From NCBI RefSeq assembly GCF_015210005.1, contig NZ_MU158698.1, positions 2,961,273 to 3,025,272 of the forward strand: a DNA stretch of 64,000 nucleotides, read 5' to 3'. The notes under the pieces are model-generated. The model saw nothing but the letters and a program-made list of their open reading frames with translations. It did not search any database and was not told the DNA's origin. The DNA is from Sphingobacterium hungaricum (lineage in GTDB: Bacteria > Bacteroidota > Bacteroidia > Sphingobacteriales > Sphingobacteriaceae). Numbering within the stretch: the first letter of the stretch is position 1; each line of letters begins with the position of its first letter. Positions 35,796 through 45,152 of this stretch are shown here, one piece after another. Position numbers and translations under genes: made by a program.

Positions 35796-36329
35796 ATGTT
35801 AGAAGAACAATTAAAAGCATCCATTCGCGATGTGGAAGACTTTCCTCAGGTAGGCATTACTTTCAAAGATATCACCCCGATTTTAAAAGACCCAGAACTT
35901 TGTCATCAAGTTGTTGTTGAATTTGCAGAGCAACTAAAAGACATTGAAATTGATGCAATCGCAGGAATTGAAAGCCGTGGTTTCTTATTTGGTTTTATGT
36001 TGGCCAATTACATGAACAAACCATTTATTCCAATCCGTAAACAAGGAAAATTACCCTACAAAACAATTTCGGAATCGTACAAATTGGAATACGGACAAGC
36101 AACAATTGAAATTCATGACGATGCATTTGAATCTGGGCAGAAAATTTTAATCCATGATGATTTATTGGCTACAGGTGGTACTGTTGTTGCGGCATCGAAG
36201 CTTATCGAAAAATTGGGTGGTGTGGTTGCGGGCTATTCTTTTGTCATCAGCTTAGATTTCTTAAATAGCCGAGGCCGTTTGACACGGTTCAGCGATCAGA
36301 TTGTTACTTTAGTAAGTTATAACCAATAA
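35796..36329 (+). CDS. apt: Adenine phosphoribosyltransferase
   Basis: A 177-aa cytosolic salvage enzyme making AMP from adenine and PRPP. Family motifs: the FPQVGITFKDITPIL start, GIESRGFLFG, the flexible loop PIRKQGKLPYKT and the PRPP-binding IHDDLLATGGTV. Length is standard. The start at 35796 aligns with the usual N-terminus and lies directly after the HhH gene, so the genes are probably co-transcribed. Confidence 0.95.
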   Translation: MLEEQLKASIRDVEDFPQVGITFKDITPILKDPELCHQVVVEFAEQLKDIEIDAIAGIESRGFLFGFMLANYMNKPFIPIRKQGKLPYKTISESYKLEYGQATIEIHDDAFESGQKILIHDDLLATGGTVVAASKLIEKLGGVVAGYSFVISLDFLNSRGRLTRFSDQIVTLVSYNQ

Positions 36330-36339
36330 ATAAAAAATT

Positions 36340-37113
36340 ATGGAATGGATATCGGATCCTCAAATTTGGATTTCTTTTTTGACACTGACAATACTCGAGG
36401 TTGTTTTAGGTATTGACAACATCGTTTTTATTTCGATTCAAAGTGCCAAGCTTCCGCTCGAACAGCAAAAGAGAGCACGTCAGATTGGATTGTTGCTTGC
36501 TTTGGTCATGCGGGTTGGACTCTTGTTTTCGATCAAATGGATCATGGGTCTTACCGAACCTTTTATTCATTTTGGGAAAATTTTCGGGATTGATAATCCG
36601 GATTGGCAAAGGTACTTGGAGCTATCTGGAAGAGATCTGATTTTATTTATTGGTGGACTTTTCTTAATCTATAAGAGTACAACGGAAATCCATCATAAAG
36701 TGGAAGGGCATACGGAGGTTGTCAAAAAGAATGCAAAACCAATGACGTTTACCCAGGTCATTATTCAGATTCTGATTTTGGACCTTGTTTTTTCGTTAGA
36801 CTCTGTAATTACCGCAGTCGGAATGGTGGATCAAATAGGCGTAATGGTAGCCGCAGTTATTGTTGCTGTTACAATTATGTTGCTTTCGGCAGAGAAAATA
36901 TCTTCGTTTGTTAATGATTATCCATCGGTGAAAATGCTTGCTTTGGCATTTTTGTTATTGATTGGTGTGTCGTTGACTGCCGAAGCTTTCGATCAGCATA
37001 TTCCAAAAGGTTATATTTATTTTGCAATGGCATTTTCAGTTTTGGTAGAATGGTTAAATATTCGATCCGAAAAGAAAGCAATTGCCGCGAATGAAGAAAT
37101 CGCAAAGAAATAA
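36340..37113 (+). CDS. TerC family integral membrane protein
   Basis: A 257-aa membrane protein with about seven helices and the TerC motifs LEVVLGIDNIVFISI (residues about 19-33) and LDLVFSLDSVITAVGM (about 147-162), each carrying the conserved acidic residues in a membrane helix. Members are linked to tellurium resistance and, in some bacteria, to metal (manganese) export during protein secretion; the specific role here is unknown. It is 10 bases downstream of apt. Confidence 0.9.
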   Translation: MEWISDPQIWISFLTLTILEVVLGIDNIVFISIQSAKLPLEQQKRARQIGLLLALVMRVGLLFSIKWIMGLTEPFIHFGKIFGIDNPDWQRYLELSGRDLILFIGGLFLIYKSTTEIHHKVEGHTEVVKKNAKPMTFTQVIIQILILDLVFSLDSVITAVGMVDQIGVMVAAVIVAVTIMLLSAEKISSFVNDYPSVKMLALAFLLLIGVSLTAEAFDQHIPKGYIYFAMAFSVLVEWLNIRSEKKAIAANEEIAKK

Positions 37114-37121
37114 AACTATCA

Positions 37122-37163
37122 GAATTCGGTTGAAGATTACCCAATAGTTTTCAACCGAATTTC
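37122..37163. terminator. Bidirectional terminator between terC and the DUF3999 gene
   Basis: A 12-bp perfect stem AATTCGGTTGAA / TTCAACCGAATT (37123-37134 and 37150-37161) lies between two convergent genes, with T-rich sequence on the plus-strand exit. Confidence 0.7.
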
Positions 37164-37165
37164 TT

Positions 37166-38386
37166 TTAGTCTTCTTTTTTCTTCATGTCTTTTAACAGGC
37201 TGTAGCCAAAATAAAAGATAATCAAAATCCCAGTAAATATCCCTATCCACAAAATTACTTTCCCCGAATTTTCATTCAAAGTTTGGTCACCCTGTTTGAT
37301 AGAATTGTTCGACGATAAACTTCCTATCGAAGCATTTTGCAAACTATCGCTCAAAGCTAAGTTCATTGAGGCGATATCATAATCCGGACTTGTCCAGTTC
37401 GTGTCAACCGTCAGCTGATAGATTTCATTATGCTTTAATTCCGCAATAATTTCGACTGGAATTTGATACAGCATAACTTCGGTTATCGACAATGGCTGGT
37501 TGTCTCGATCGTCTATCGATAGAAAAATTTTGTCGCTGATGGTTGAGTTTGTCGGGAAAAAGGCTTTTTCATTTGAGTTGATCATAAATTCCGTAATAGG
37601 TTGCTGATAAACGGAAGTTTTGTTTTTAACTGTGCGATTCGCATTGACGAAAAGTGTCGCATTTCGCTGATATTGTTTTGGATTAGTAATCGTTAATTCA
37701 ATGAAGTCAATCGGTGCTTTGTTTTTTAGCGTTATATCAACAGTAGATTGTTTTTTCTCGCGATTTTGTTTTGTTTCAAAGGACACACCAGTAAGCAATT
37801 CATACCTGATTTTCTCCCGTTCAATAAAGTTCTTTCCAATCGCTAGGATATTTAGCGGACTCGAATTCTTATCGTCCAATTTAATCCGAATGTATTTATA
37901 CGATGTCAATGGAAAAGAAATATTCTTTTCGGTATAAGTTTCATTGATAGAAGTCAAATCATCTAAATAGCCGGAATTCAAAACAGCATACCAAGTCGAT
38001 TGATCATTGCTTCCATCGATCTGATAATTTTTTGTAGCCGTTGTATTTGAAATTTGTAATGTAAGTGAATTAATCTTTGATTGCTCGCTATTTTCCAAAA
38101 GAATAAATGTGGCGCTATCTGGAAGGATTTGCGTATTAATGGACGAATTTTTTATAAATACGATATTACTTTTCGACTTTTGTTGCACATAAGGAACTTC
38201 GTTTCCATTCTGATCCAAGATCCGAACCATCCCCAAGTTATTTCCGATAATTGACCGGATATCTTGCGGAATTTTAATTTTCTGATAACCATCGGTTTGA
38301 GCCGGTCGAACAGCTGCGCTATAATCTTGTGCGAAGAGTGCACATGAAAATAGGATACAAGCGATTAAATTAATTGTCTTTTTCAT
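37166..38386 (-). CDS. DUF3999 exported membrane-anchored protein
   Basis: About 406 aa from the ATG at 38386 (signal peptide MKKTINLIACILFSCALFAQ); an in-frame codon at 38407 is less likely. The body is beta-rich (YQKIKIPQDIRSIIGNNLGMVRILDQNGNEVPY) and a C-terminal helix GKVILWIGIFTGILIIFYFGY anchors it to the membrane. DUF3999 genes usually accompany DUF2339 genes, as here; this gene overlaps the upstream DUF2339 gene by 17 bases. Function is unknown, and the pair probably forms an envelope complex. Confidence 0.8.
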   Translation of the reverse strand: MKKTINLIACILFSCALFAQDYSAAVRPAQTDGYQKIKIPQDIRSIIGNNLGMVRILDQNGNEVPYVQQKSKSNIVFIKNSSINTQILPDSATFILLENSEQSKINSLTLQISNTTATKNYQIDGSNDQSTWYAVLNSGYLDDLTSINETYTEKNISFPLTSYKYIRIKLDDKNSSPLNILAIGKNFIEREKIRYELLTGVSFETKQNREKKQSTVDITLKNKAPIDFIELTITNPKQYQRNATLFVNANRTVKNKTSVYQQPITEFMINSNEKAFFPTNSTISDKIFLSIDDRDNQPLSITEVMLYQIPVEIIAELKHNEIYQLTVDTNWTSPDYDIASMNLALSDSLQNASIGSLSSNNSIKQGDQTLNENSGKVILWIGIFTGILIIFYFGYSLLKDMKKKED

Positions 38387-40808
38387 CTTTGGGAGAAGGA
38401 TTGTCAATGACTAATTTTTTAATTTTTTGGTACACGAAAGAAATGATTAAAATCACGATTCCTAATAAAATAAAAGCAATAATTTTACCTGTTTCGGATG
38501 CATCCTGAATGTCGTAGATAAACAATTTCAATATCGTAACGCCTAACAAAACTAAAGCGACAATGCGGATGATTTTTGAATTTTGCCGTACACCATAACT
38601 CAAGAATCCGAAAGACAAAATTCCCCAAAGGATTGGCAAAATGACTTTTAGATAAACAGATTTTGTGTCGTAATACTGTTCGGTTGAATCAGCAAAAGAT
38701 TGAATGGCGATGTAAATTTCTTTGCTCAGCAGAAAAACAACCAAAAACGACAAGGCCCAAACCATACTTTTCTTTGTGAAAAACTTTGGAGTCAAACTTG
38801 ATTGAGTATCTCTGACCAAAATCCAAGCTTGATAAATCAAACATGTGACCGACATCAAATGAACAAAAAATCCTGTCGGAAATGCATAAACCTCATCATA
38901 CAATTGATAATAGATTTCGCTGATGATAATGGACGAGCCGAACAGCGCATAAAACGCACAATTGAAAAACGCCAAATAGTAGGCGAGGTTTCGATTGACT
39001 TCAATAGATTGAATGCCATAGAACACAATCGCCGTCGTATAAAGCATATGGAATGCATACAGATAGGTATTGAGAAATTGAGAGTACTCAAAATAATTTA
39101 TTAAATCTAAAATGGGAACAATGTATCCTAAGACCAACGCTGTTGCCAATGCTATCTTGCGATACAATATTCCATCAAAGTTCAGCTCGTAGAAGCTAAA
39201 CGAGAAATTATAGACTTTAAATAATTTGTATGAACCAACCAGCGAACCGATAACTAGTAGTCCAGTCAAAAAGAGTCCATTGAAGAATAGCATATCGTTA
39301 TTTCCATAGCTTAACCAATCCATCGACAAGCTAATAATGGAAAGAACCTGAACGATAACCCCAGCAATTGTAAATCCGCGCATATTGGATTTGCTACTTA
39401 ACCAGAATAGTAAGTACGCTTCGCAAGCCCAAAACATCGTGATGTAATTGCCGCTAAATTGAATGGGAATGGTAAGCGTTGCCATCGTTAGGGCAATACC
39501 TATCAGAACATAAACGATTGTGTAATCGAATCGATATTTCTTGTAGAGAATGCCTGCATAGACTAAATTGTAAGCTCCTAATCCTATAGCGAACAAACCT
39601 TTGCTATTTGGTGCAAAGTATTCAAATGCATAGGTGCTGAATCCAAAATAAAAGCAGGTGTTAACCAAAATAGCAATGATTTCGTAAGTAGAAAACTTTG
39701 TTTTTTCTACTGTATTGTTTAGCGCAAATGCGATACTGAAAATGATGTAGAAGACGGTCGAATACAAAAATGCGTTTCTTGCCACTACTGCGTCCGAAAA
39801 GTCGGCAGAAAAAAACCATCCTGCGTATATAAATAAGGTGCAGACAAATGCGGTAAAGTTTACCCAATTCCAGCGTTTATAGTAGGAAATAATAAGCATT
39901 CCCACATTCAATATCGCTAAATAGCTCAATAGCACATGGTAATTTCCTTCACCCGTACTGACCATAAAAGGCACGCCAAAACCTCCAATTAGAGCTAAAA
40001 CGGCCAATTCCTGCCGGTTATAAGCGATGGATACAAATGCACTAAATGCAGTAATGCAAATCATTATTATAAAAGCCGTCGTTTGGCTGAACAGCTGATA
40101 ATCATGAAATGCGATGCCGATGGTTAAATAGAATACAGCGATTCCGCCGGCTACAAATACCGAACTAAAGGCTTGAAATTTAGTTCGCAAGCGGTGAGCG
40201 AGCGTCAATAATATACCGCCACAAAGAAGGCCAATGCCGACGCGAGCCGGTTCATTTATCCAATCGCGGTCGATTGCATATTTTACAAAATAACCAATTC
40301 CCAACACCAAGATTAAAATCCCGATTTTATTGATTAGGTTTTCGCCGATAAATTTTTCGACATCAGGATTGTCTTGTTTGAATTTTGTAAACCAGCTGAT
40401 ACGCTCTGGCTCTGGAATAAATGGTTTTACAGGTTTTTGTAAATTGCGTTGCGGAACTGCAGCTGGAATTGACTGTGTAGCTTGGACGACAGGCTTTTCT
40501 TCTTTTGGATTTTCAGTCGGCAAATCTTCAAAACCCAGAACGATTTCTTTGGATTTTGCGGGCTCGATTTTTTCCTCTGGAGTAGGCAGGGGAACCTCCT
40601 TTATAATTTCTTTCGGCTTGAGCTCTTCGGCAGGTTTTTCAGCTGCTTTTTGACTAAGTTGTTTCTTTAACGATTCAACTTCCTTCTGAAGATTTCGGAT
40701 ATAAGCCTGAACATCGAATATTGAATTTTGTAAATGTGTGATTGTAGACCTCTGGGTCGTCAAGAGAAATATAATCGCAACAACTCCTATAATGATTAAT
40801 ATATCCAT
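38370..40808 (-). CDS. DUF2339 polytopic membrane protein
   Basis: An 812-aa protein. It begins with one membrane helix and a coiled coil (NSIFDVQAYIRNLQKEVESLKKQLSQ, about 27-53), then a Pro/Glu/Lys-rich linker (55-130) and the signature VEKFIGENLINKIGILILVLGIGYFVKYAIDRDWI. More than twenty hydrophobic helices follow to the C-terminus. DUF2339 is an uncharacterised family. Coupling to the DUF3999 gene by overlap suggests a joint function. Confidence 0.87.
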   Translation of the reverse strand: MDILIIIGVVAIIFLLTTQRSTITHLQNSIFDVQAYIRNLQKEVESLKKQLSQKAAEKPAEELKPKEIIKEVPLPTPEEKIEPAKSKEIVLGFEDLPTENPKEEKPVVQATQSIPAAVPQRNLQKPVKPFIPEPERISWFTKFKQDNPDVEKFIGENLINKIGILILVLGIGYFVKYAIDRDWINEPARVGIGLLCGGILLTLAHRLRTKFQAFSSVFVAGGIAVFYLTIGIAFHDYQLFSQTTAFIIMICITAFSAFVSIAYNRQELAVLALIGGFGVPFMVSTGEGNYHVLLSYLAILNVGMLIISYYKRWNWVNFTAFVCTLFIYAGWFFSADFSDAVVARNAFLYSTVFYIIFSIAFALNNTVEKTKFSTYEIIAILVNTCFYFGFSTYAFEYFAPNSKGLFAIGLGAYNLVYAGILYKKYRFDYTIVYVLIGIALTMATLTIPIQFSGNYITMFWACEAYLLFWLSSKSNMRGFTIAGVIVQVLSIISLSMDWLSYGNNDMLFFNGLFLTGLLVIGSLVGSYKLFKVYNFSFSFYELNFDGILYRKIALATALVLGYIVPILDLINYFEYSQFLNTYLYAFHMLYTTAIVFYGIQSIEVNRNLAYYLAFFNCAFYALFGSSIIISEIYYQLYDEVYAFPTGFFVHLMSVTCLIYQAWILVRDTQSSLTPKFFTKKSMVWALSFLVVFLLSKEIYIAIQSFADSTEQYYDTKSVYLKVILPILWGILSFGFLSYGVRQNSKIIRIVALVLLGVTILKLFIYDIQDASETGKIIAFILLGIVILIISFVYQKIKKLVIDNPSPKDEKDN

Positions 40809-40881
40809 GTATTAGTTTATTATAATTGATTACCGTACTTAATCAAATTTAAACTAATATTCCGATTTTTATTAAGAATAG

Positions 40882-41466
40882 TTATTTGGAAATAAAATTG
40901 CCTTGAATTATGTAACGATTATCGCCTAAAATTAAAATGGATTGATTTTTTTCTACACTGTATTTGGCTCCTTTGGCATAGCTCAATTTTTCATCTGTCG
41001 AATACAGCATATTTTTAGTCGATTTCTCAACAATGATTTCGATAGGATTTTTCGCTTCATCCAATAGTATGCTTACGCGCTGCACATCCAACTCTGGATT
41101 TTTTGCCGTATAATTTATCTGATTCCCAATCGTATCAATCTTAAATTCCGAAGAATAAGCGGGCTTCCGTAAATCGATTGCGGTAAAACTGCTCAATTCA
41201 TTTTCCCAATTTTTGATTTTTAGAGTTTTGGTCTCCGTTTCATTTTCTTTTGAAACAGTTTTTTCGACTTCAGGATTAGCCTGCTTCAGGCTGTCAACTT
41301 CCGTTTTGAAAAATAGCTCCGTATCAAAATAATCATTCTTGATAAAAGAAGCGGTAGGGTCCGAAGGCTTAGTGTCCGAGCAGGATAGGAAAAAAACAGC
41401 ACTGATAGAGATAATCAGTGCTGCAGTAGAATATTTTGTATACAATTTTTTAACTGATAAGGACAT
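40882..41466 (-). CDS. Hypothetical lipoprotein
   Basis: About 194 aa from MSLSVKKLY at 41466 (two codons earlier is also possible). The N-terminus is a lipoprotein signal, KLYTKYSTAALIISISAVFFLSC, with the lipid-attached Cys in FLSCSD. The mature protein has a polar linker and a beta-rich part (VQRVSILLDEAKNPIEIIVEKSTKNMLYSTDEKLSYAKG). I do not recognise a named family. It overlaps the 3' end of gpmI, so the two are probably co-transcribed. Confidence 0.75.
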   Translation of the reverse strand: MSLSVKKLYTKYSTAALIISISAVFFLSCSDTKPSDPTASFIKNDYFDTELFFKTEVDSLKQANPEVEKTVSKENETETKTLKIKNWENELSSFTAIDLRKPAYSSEFKIDTIGNQINYTAKNPELDVQRVSILLDEAKNPIEIIVEKSTKNMLYSTDEKLSYAKGAKYSVEKNQSILILGDNRYIIQGNFISK

Positions 41467-42988
41467 TTCCACTCATTTCTAAAGGAATTTCCACTCCTAA
41501 TAATTTTAAAATCGTAGGAGCGATATCGCCAAGCTTTCCGTCAGCAATATGATGGTAATCTCTGTCGATTAAGATGCAGGGAACTAAGTTGGTCGTATGT
41601 GCAGTGTTGACCGAACCATCTTCGTTCAGCATAAATTCTGAATTGCCATGGTCAGCAAGAATAATAAATGAATACCCATTTTCTAAACCTGTTTCCACCA
41701 CTTTTTTCGTACAGCCATCGACAGTTTCTACCGCTTTTACAACTGCTTCGAATACGCCTGTGTGACCAACCATATCTGGGTTAGCGAAATTCAGGCAGAT
41801 AAAATCTGGTTTCGTAGTCTTCATATCTTCACAGATAATGTCTGTGATTCCTTGTGCACTCATCTCCGGTTTTAAATCGTAGGTTGCAACTTTCGGAGAA
41901 GGGATTAATTGACGGTTTTCACCTTCGAATACATCTTCGCGACCTCCTGAAAAGAAAAACGTTACGTGCGGATATTTCTCTGTTTCGGCAATACGTGTTT
42001 GTGTTTTGCCATTCACTGAAAGCACTTCGCCTAAGGTATTGACCAAATTGTCTTTTTGAAAAACAACATGCACATTTTTAAACGTATCGTCGTACGAAGT
42101 CATCGTGACGTAGTACAAGTTTAAAGGATGCATGTCATATTCTGGAAAAGATTCCTGAGACAAAGCAATAGTAATCTCGCGGCCTCTGTCTGTTCTGAAA
42201 TTAAAACAGAAAACAACATCGCCTTCTTCGATAACGGCTAAAGGCTGGCCTTCTGCATTCACATGGACAATTGGTTTGATGAATTCATCAGTCACCTCAT
42301 TCGCATACGAATTTTGAATGGAAGCAACGATATCTTGTGTTGGCTCGCCAATTCCTTTTGTCAATAAATCGTAAGCCAATTTCACACGCTCCCAGCGATT
42401 ATCGCGGTCCATGGCATAATAACGACCAATAACTGAAGCAATTGTTCCTACAGAATGCGTTAAGTGGGAGTTTAAATCCCTAACGTAATTGATTCCTCCA
42501 TTCGGGTCGGTATCCCGTCCATCTAAGAACGCATGGACAAAAACTTGCTCATTCGTTAGATGTGCTTCTTTCGCAGCATCACAAAGGGCTTTGACATGTT
42601 CAATATGTGCGTGCACACCGCCATCGGACAATAACCCGATAAAGTGTACTTTTTTGTTGTTTTCTTTAGCGTAGCTAAATGCATCTTGAATGGTTTGCTG
42701 CGTATTAAAAATACCATCTCTCGCAGCTTTATTGATTCTGCCTAGTTCTTGATAAACAACTCGCCCTGCACCCAGATTCATGTGGCCTACTTCTGAATTT
42801 CCCATTTGACCTTCAGGAAGGCCCACAGCTTCGCCAGATGCTTCCAGCTTTGAATTTGGGTATTTCGCCAATAAATAATCTAAATAGGGGATATTTGCTG
42901 CTTTGACAGCATTGGAGTTATCGTCTTTTCCATAGCCTAATCCATCCAGAATTAAAAGAGCTACTTTTTTATTTTCTTCGTTAAACAC
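41450..42988 (-). CDS. gpmI: 2,3-bisphosphoglycerate-independent phosphoglycerate mutase
   Basis: The enzyme interconverts 3- and 2-phosphoglycerate in glycolysis and uses two metal ions. Motifs: LLILDGLGYG at the N-terminus, the phosphoserine segment EGQMGNSEVGHMNLGAGR, DGRDTDPNGG, GRYYAMDRDNRWERV, and ADHGNSEFM and TAHTTNLVPCI near the end. No ATG lies ahead of the conserved start. The frame opens with TTG at 42994, inside a perfect -7 promoter box, so I place the start at the GTG at 42988, giving 512 aa. That start nearly coincides with the predicted transcription start. Confidence 0.9.
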   Translation of the reverse strand: MFNEENKKVALLILDGLGYGKDDNSNAVKAANIPYLDYLLAKYPNSKLEASGEAVGLPEGQMGNSEVGHMNLGAGRVVYQELGRINKAARDGIFNTQQTIQDAFSYAKENNKKVHFIGLLSDGGVHAHIEHVKALCDAAKEAHLTNEQVFVHAFLDGRDTDPNGGINYVRDLNSHLTHSVGTIASVIGRYYAMDRDNRWERVKLAYDLLTKGIGEPTQDIVASIQNSYANEVTDEFIKPIVHVNAEGQPLAVIEEGDVVFCFNFRTDRGREITIALSQESFPEYDMHPLNLYYVTMTSYDDTFKNVHVVFQKDNLVNTLGEVLSVNGKTQTRIAETEKYPHVTFFFSGGREDVFEGENRQLIPSPKVATYDLKPEMSAQGITDIICEDMKTTKPDFICLNFANPDMVGHTGVFEAVVKAVETVDGCTKKVVETGLENGYSFIILADHGNSEFMLNEDGSVNTAHTTNLVPCILIDRDYHHIADGKLGDIAPTILKLLGVEIPLEMSGNVLIS

Positions 42989-42991
42989 ACA

Positions 42992-43022
42992 CAAATATAA
43001 TTTTAATAAAGTTTGGAATCAA
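42992..43022 (-). promoter_or_regulatory. Consensus promoter of gpmI
   Basis: On the minus strand TTG (43020-43022), 20-base spacer, TATATTTG (42992-42999). With the -7 element centred near -7, transcription would begin about 42988, at the likely GTG start. Confidence 0.6.
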
Positions 43023-43121
43023 TTTCTTTCCCAAAAAAATAAAAAGTTTCAACGTTTATTTGGCATCATTTTAGCATTCGAACTACCAAACCATTTGTTA
43101 TGTGTTTTAATATTAGAATTT

Positions 43122-43505
43122 ATGCTTATCGTACAATTTATACTATTTAGTTTAACTGGATATTCTCTAGGCTATCCATTTCAATCCGATATAAGTGCCC
43201 AAATATACCAAAGCTTTAGAGCTGGGAATGCAAAAGAATTAGTGAAGAGTTTTTCTGATAACATTTCATTGACGATAAATAAGGATGAAAATTATTATAC
43301 AAAATTTCAATCCGAGGTCACACTCGCCGACTTTTTTAGAGCAAACAACGTAACTAGCGTTAAAGAAATTCAGAAAAAATTAAGTGCTTCCAACAATTCG
43401 TATTTGGTTTACGAACTCAAGACTTCCAACAAAACATTTCGTGTTTTTATACGTGTTGTGGAGTCAAATAAACAATATAAAATTTCAGAACTCCGCATAG
43501 AATAG
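43122..43505 (+). CDS. DUF4783 exported protein
   Basis: About 127 aa from the ATG at 43122; an in-frame start at 43095 would add nine residues. A hydrophobic N-terminus acts as a signal peptide (MLIVQFILFSLTGYSLG). The rest, with IYQSFRAGNAKELVKSFSDNISLTINKDENYYTKFQSEVTLADFF and an IRVVESNKQYKISELRIE end, matches the SnoaL/NTF2-like DUF4783 family found in Bacteroidota, often directly upstream of nadC as here. Function is unknown. Confidence 0.8.
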   Translation: MLIVQFILFSLTGYSLGYPFQSDISAQIYQSFRAGNAKELVKSFSDNISLTINKDENYYTKFQSEVTLADFFRANNVTSVKEIQKKLSASNNSYLVYELKTSNKTFRVFIRVVESNKQYKISELRIE

Positions 43506-43573
43506 CATGTTAAAAATTTTAATTTTAAATTGAAATATATTTTTTTCATCTTCGCTTAAACTTTAGCGTGATA

Positions 43574-44431
43574 ATGGAGAAAGAATTTAAGAAAAAGTTA
43601 ACCCAATTTATTGAACTTGCCCTTCAAGAAGATATTGGTGCAGGCGATTACACAACCTTATCGACCATTCCTACAGATAAAACAGCGGAAGCCAAATTGC
43701 TCGTTAAGGAGAATGGTATTCTTGCTGGGGTTGAGGTAGCTGAAGCAATTTTTAAATTCGTAGACCCGTCGTTCCAAGTCGATGTTTTATTGCAGGATGG
43801 CCAAGAAGTCCAGGCAGGCGACCTTGCATTTATCTTAAAAGGAAGCATTCACCATATTTTAATGACCGAAAGACTGGTGCTCAATGTTATGCAGCGCATG
43901 TCGGGCATTGCAACCGAAACCGCAAAATATGCCAAACGCATCAGCCACACCAACGCCAAAGTTTTAGATACACGCAAAACAACGCCTTTAAATCGCTTTC
44001 TCGAAAAAGAAGCTGTTAAAATAGGAGGGGGAACAAATCATCGGTTCGGCTTGTATGACATGATATTGATTAAAGATAATCATGTGGATTATTCTGGTGG
44101 CATAAAGCAGGCTTTAGAAAACGCGTTTAAATACAAGCAAGAACATAACCTGAACATACCTATAGAAATTGAAGTTAGAAATTTCAGCGAATTAGAAGAA
44201 GCTTTAGCTTTTTCTAACTTAGACCGGATTATGTTTGATAACTTTAGTCCCGAAGATGTTGCAAAAGCTGTTGAATTAGTCAATGGCAAGGTAGTGACGG
44301 AAGCTTCTGGGGGAATAACATTAGAAACAATTGCAGGATATGCAGAGGCTGGAGTTGATTTTATATCAATTGGCGCGCTGACACATTCTGTGAAAAGCTT
44401 AGATTTGAGTTTAAAAGCAAAACTAATTTAG
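43574..44431 (+). CDS. nadC: Nicotinate-nucleotide pyrophosphorylase (carboxylating)
   Basis: NadC converts quinolinate and PRPP to nicotinate mononucleotide in NAD synthesis. From the ATG at 43574 (a GTG at 43568 is also possible) it has 285 aa. Motifs: ALQEDIGAGDYTT, TERLVLNVMQRMSGIAT, the KVLDTRKTTPLNRFLEKEAVKIGGGTNHR active-site region, LIKDNH, and LDRIMFDNFSPE. C-terminal EASGGITLETIAGYAEAGVDFISIGALTHS closes the barrel. It is followed 21 bases later by plsY. Confidence 0.95.
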   Translation: MEKEFKKKLTQFIELALQEDIGAGDYTTLSTIPTDKTAEAKLLVKENGILAGVEVAEAIFKFVDPSFQVDVLLQDGQEVQAGDLAFILKGSIHHILMTERLVLNVMQRMSGIATETAKYAKRISHTNAKVLDTRKTTPLNRFLEKEAVKIGGGTNHRFGLYDMILIKDNHVDYSGGIKQALENAFKYKQEHNLNIPIEIEVRNFSELEEALAFSNLDRIMFDNFSPEDVAKAVELVNGKVVTEASGGITLETIAGYAEAGVDFISIGALTHSVKSLDLSLKAKLI

Positions 44432-44452
44432 TACATTCGATAAATATCATAT

Positions 44453-45103
44453 ATGATTTCAATTTATCTCGTAGGTATTGTCATATTGGCCTATTTATTT
44501 GGTTCGATTCCGACTGCGGTCTGGTTCGGCCAAGCATTTTATGGGGTCGATGTTCGGGAATATGGGAGTGGGAATGCGGGAGCGACGAATACATTTCGAG
44601 TGTTAGGACCTAAAGCTGGTGCCATAGTGATGTTCATCGATATCTTAAAAGGCTGGACAGCCACGAACTTGCCTTATTTATTAGACCCGACAATATTTGG
44701 AAGCCATGCGGCGCCTCAGTTTGTCAATTTTCAATTAGCCTTGGGTGTTATCGCCGTATTAGGGCATTTATTTCCAATATTCGCTGGTTTTCGCGGAGGA
44801 AAAGGCGTAGCGACTTTATTCGGAATGGTCTTAGCAATTCATGCCCCAGCGGCTTTATGCTGTGTGACTGTCTTTATTTTGACCTTAATGATTACGCATT
44901 ATGTGTCGTTAAGCTCAATTCTTGCCGGATTTACATTTCCATTAAGCATCGCCTTTATTTTTAAAACAACCATACCTTCTGTTTTGCTCTACGCCATAGC
45001 AATCTGTGCCTTAATCTTGGTCACTCATCAGAAAAATATTGAACGCTTATTAAAGGGCCACGAATCAAAAATATATTTATTTAAGAAAAAGAAGCCCGAA
45101 TAA
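44453..45103 (+). CDS. plsY: Glycerol-3-phosphate acyltransferase PlsY
   Basis: The membrane enzyme acylates glycerol-3-phosphate from acyl-phosphate, the first step of phospholipid synthesis. The 216-aa protein has the three PlsY motifs: GSIPTAVWFGQAFYGVDVREYGSGNAGATNTFRVLG (about 17-52), GHLFPIFAGFRGGKGVATLFG (about 105-125), and a HQKNIERLLKGHESKI tail. Several membrane helices are evident. It is probably co-transcribed with nadC. Confidence 0.95.
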   Translation: MISIYLVGIVILAYLFGSIPTAVWFGQAFYGVDVREYGSGNAGATNTFRVLGPKAGAIVMFIDILKGWTATNLPYLLDPTIFGSHAAPQFVNFQLALGVIAVLGHLFPIFAGFRGGKGVATLFGMVLAIHAPAALCCVTVFILTLMITHYVSLSSILAGFTFPLSIAFIFKTTIPSVLLYAIAICALILVTHQKNIERLLKGHESKIYLFKKKKPE

Positions 45104-45152
45104 ACATTTAGGTATAACATTTGTTTAGTATAAGTAAATTAATTTTAATTAA

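Noticed and set aside
39661-39867. Antisense and shifted open frames inside larger genes (this one within the DUF2339 gene, and many like it).
   Set aside because: They lie wholly within genes with clear family motifs, lack signal or domain features, and have compositions expected of shadow frames.
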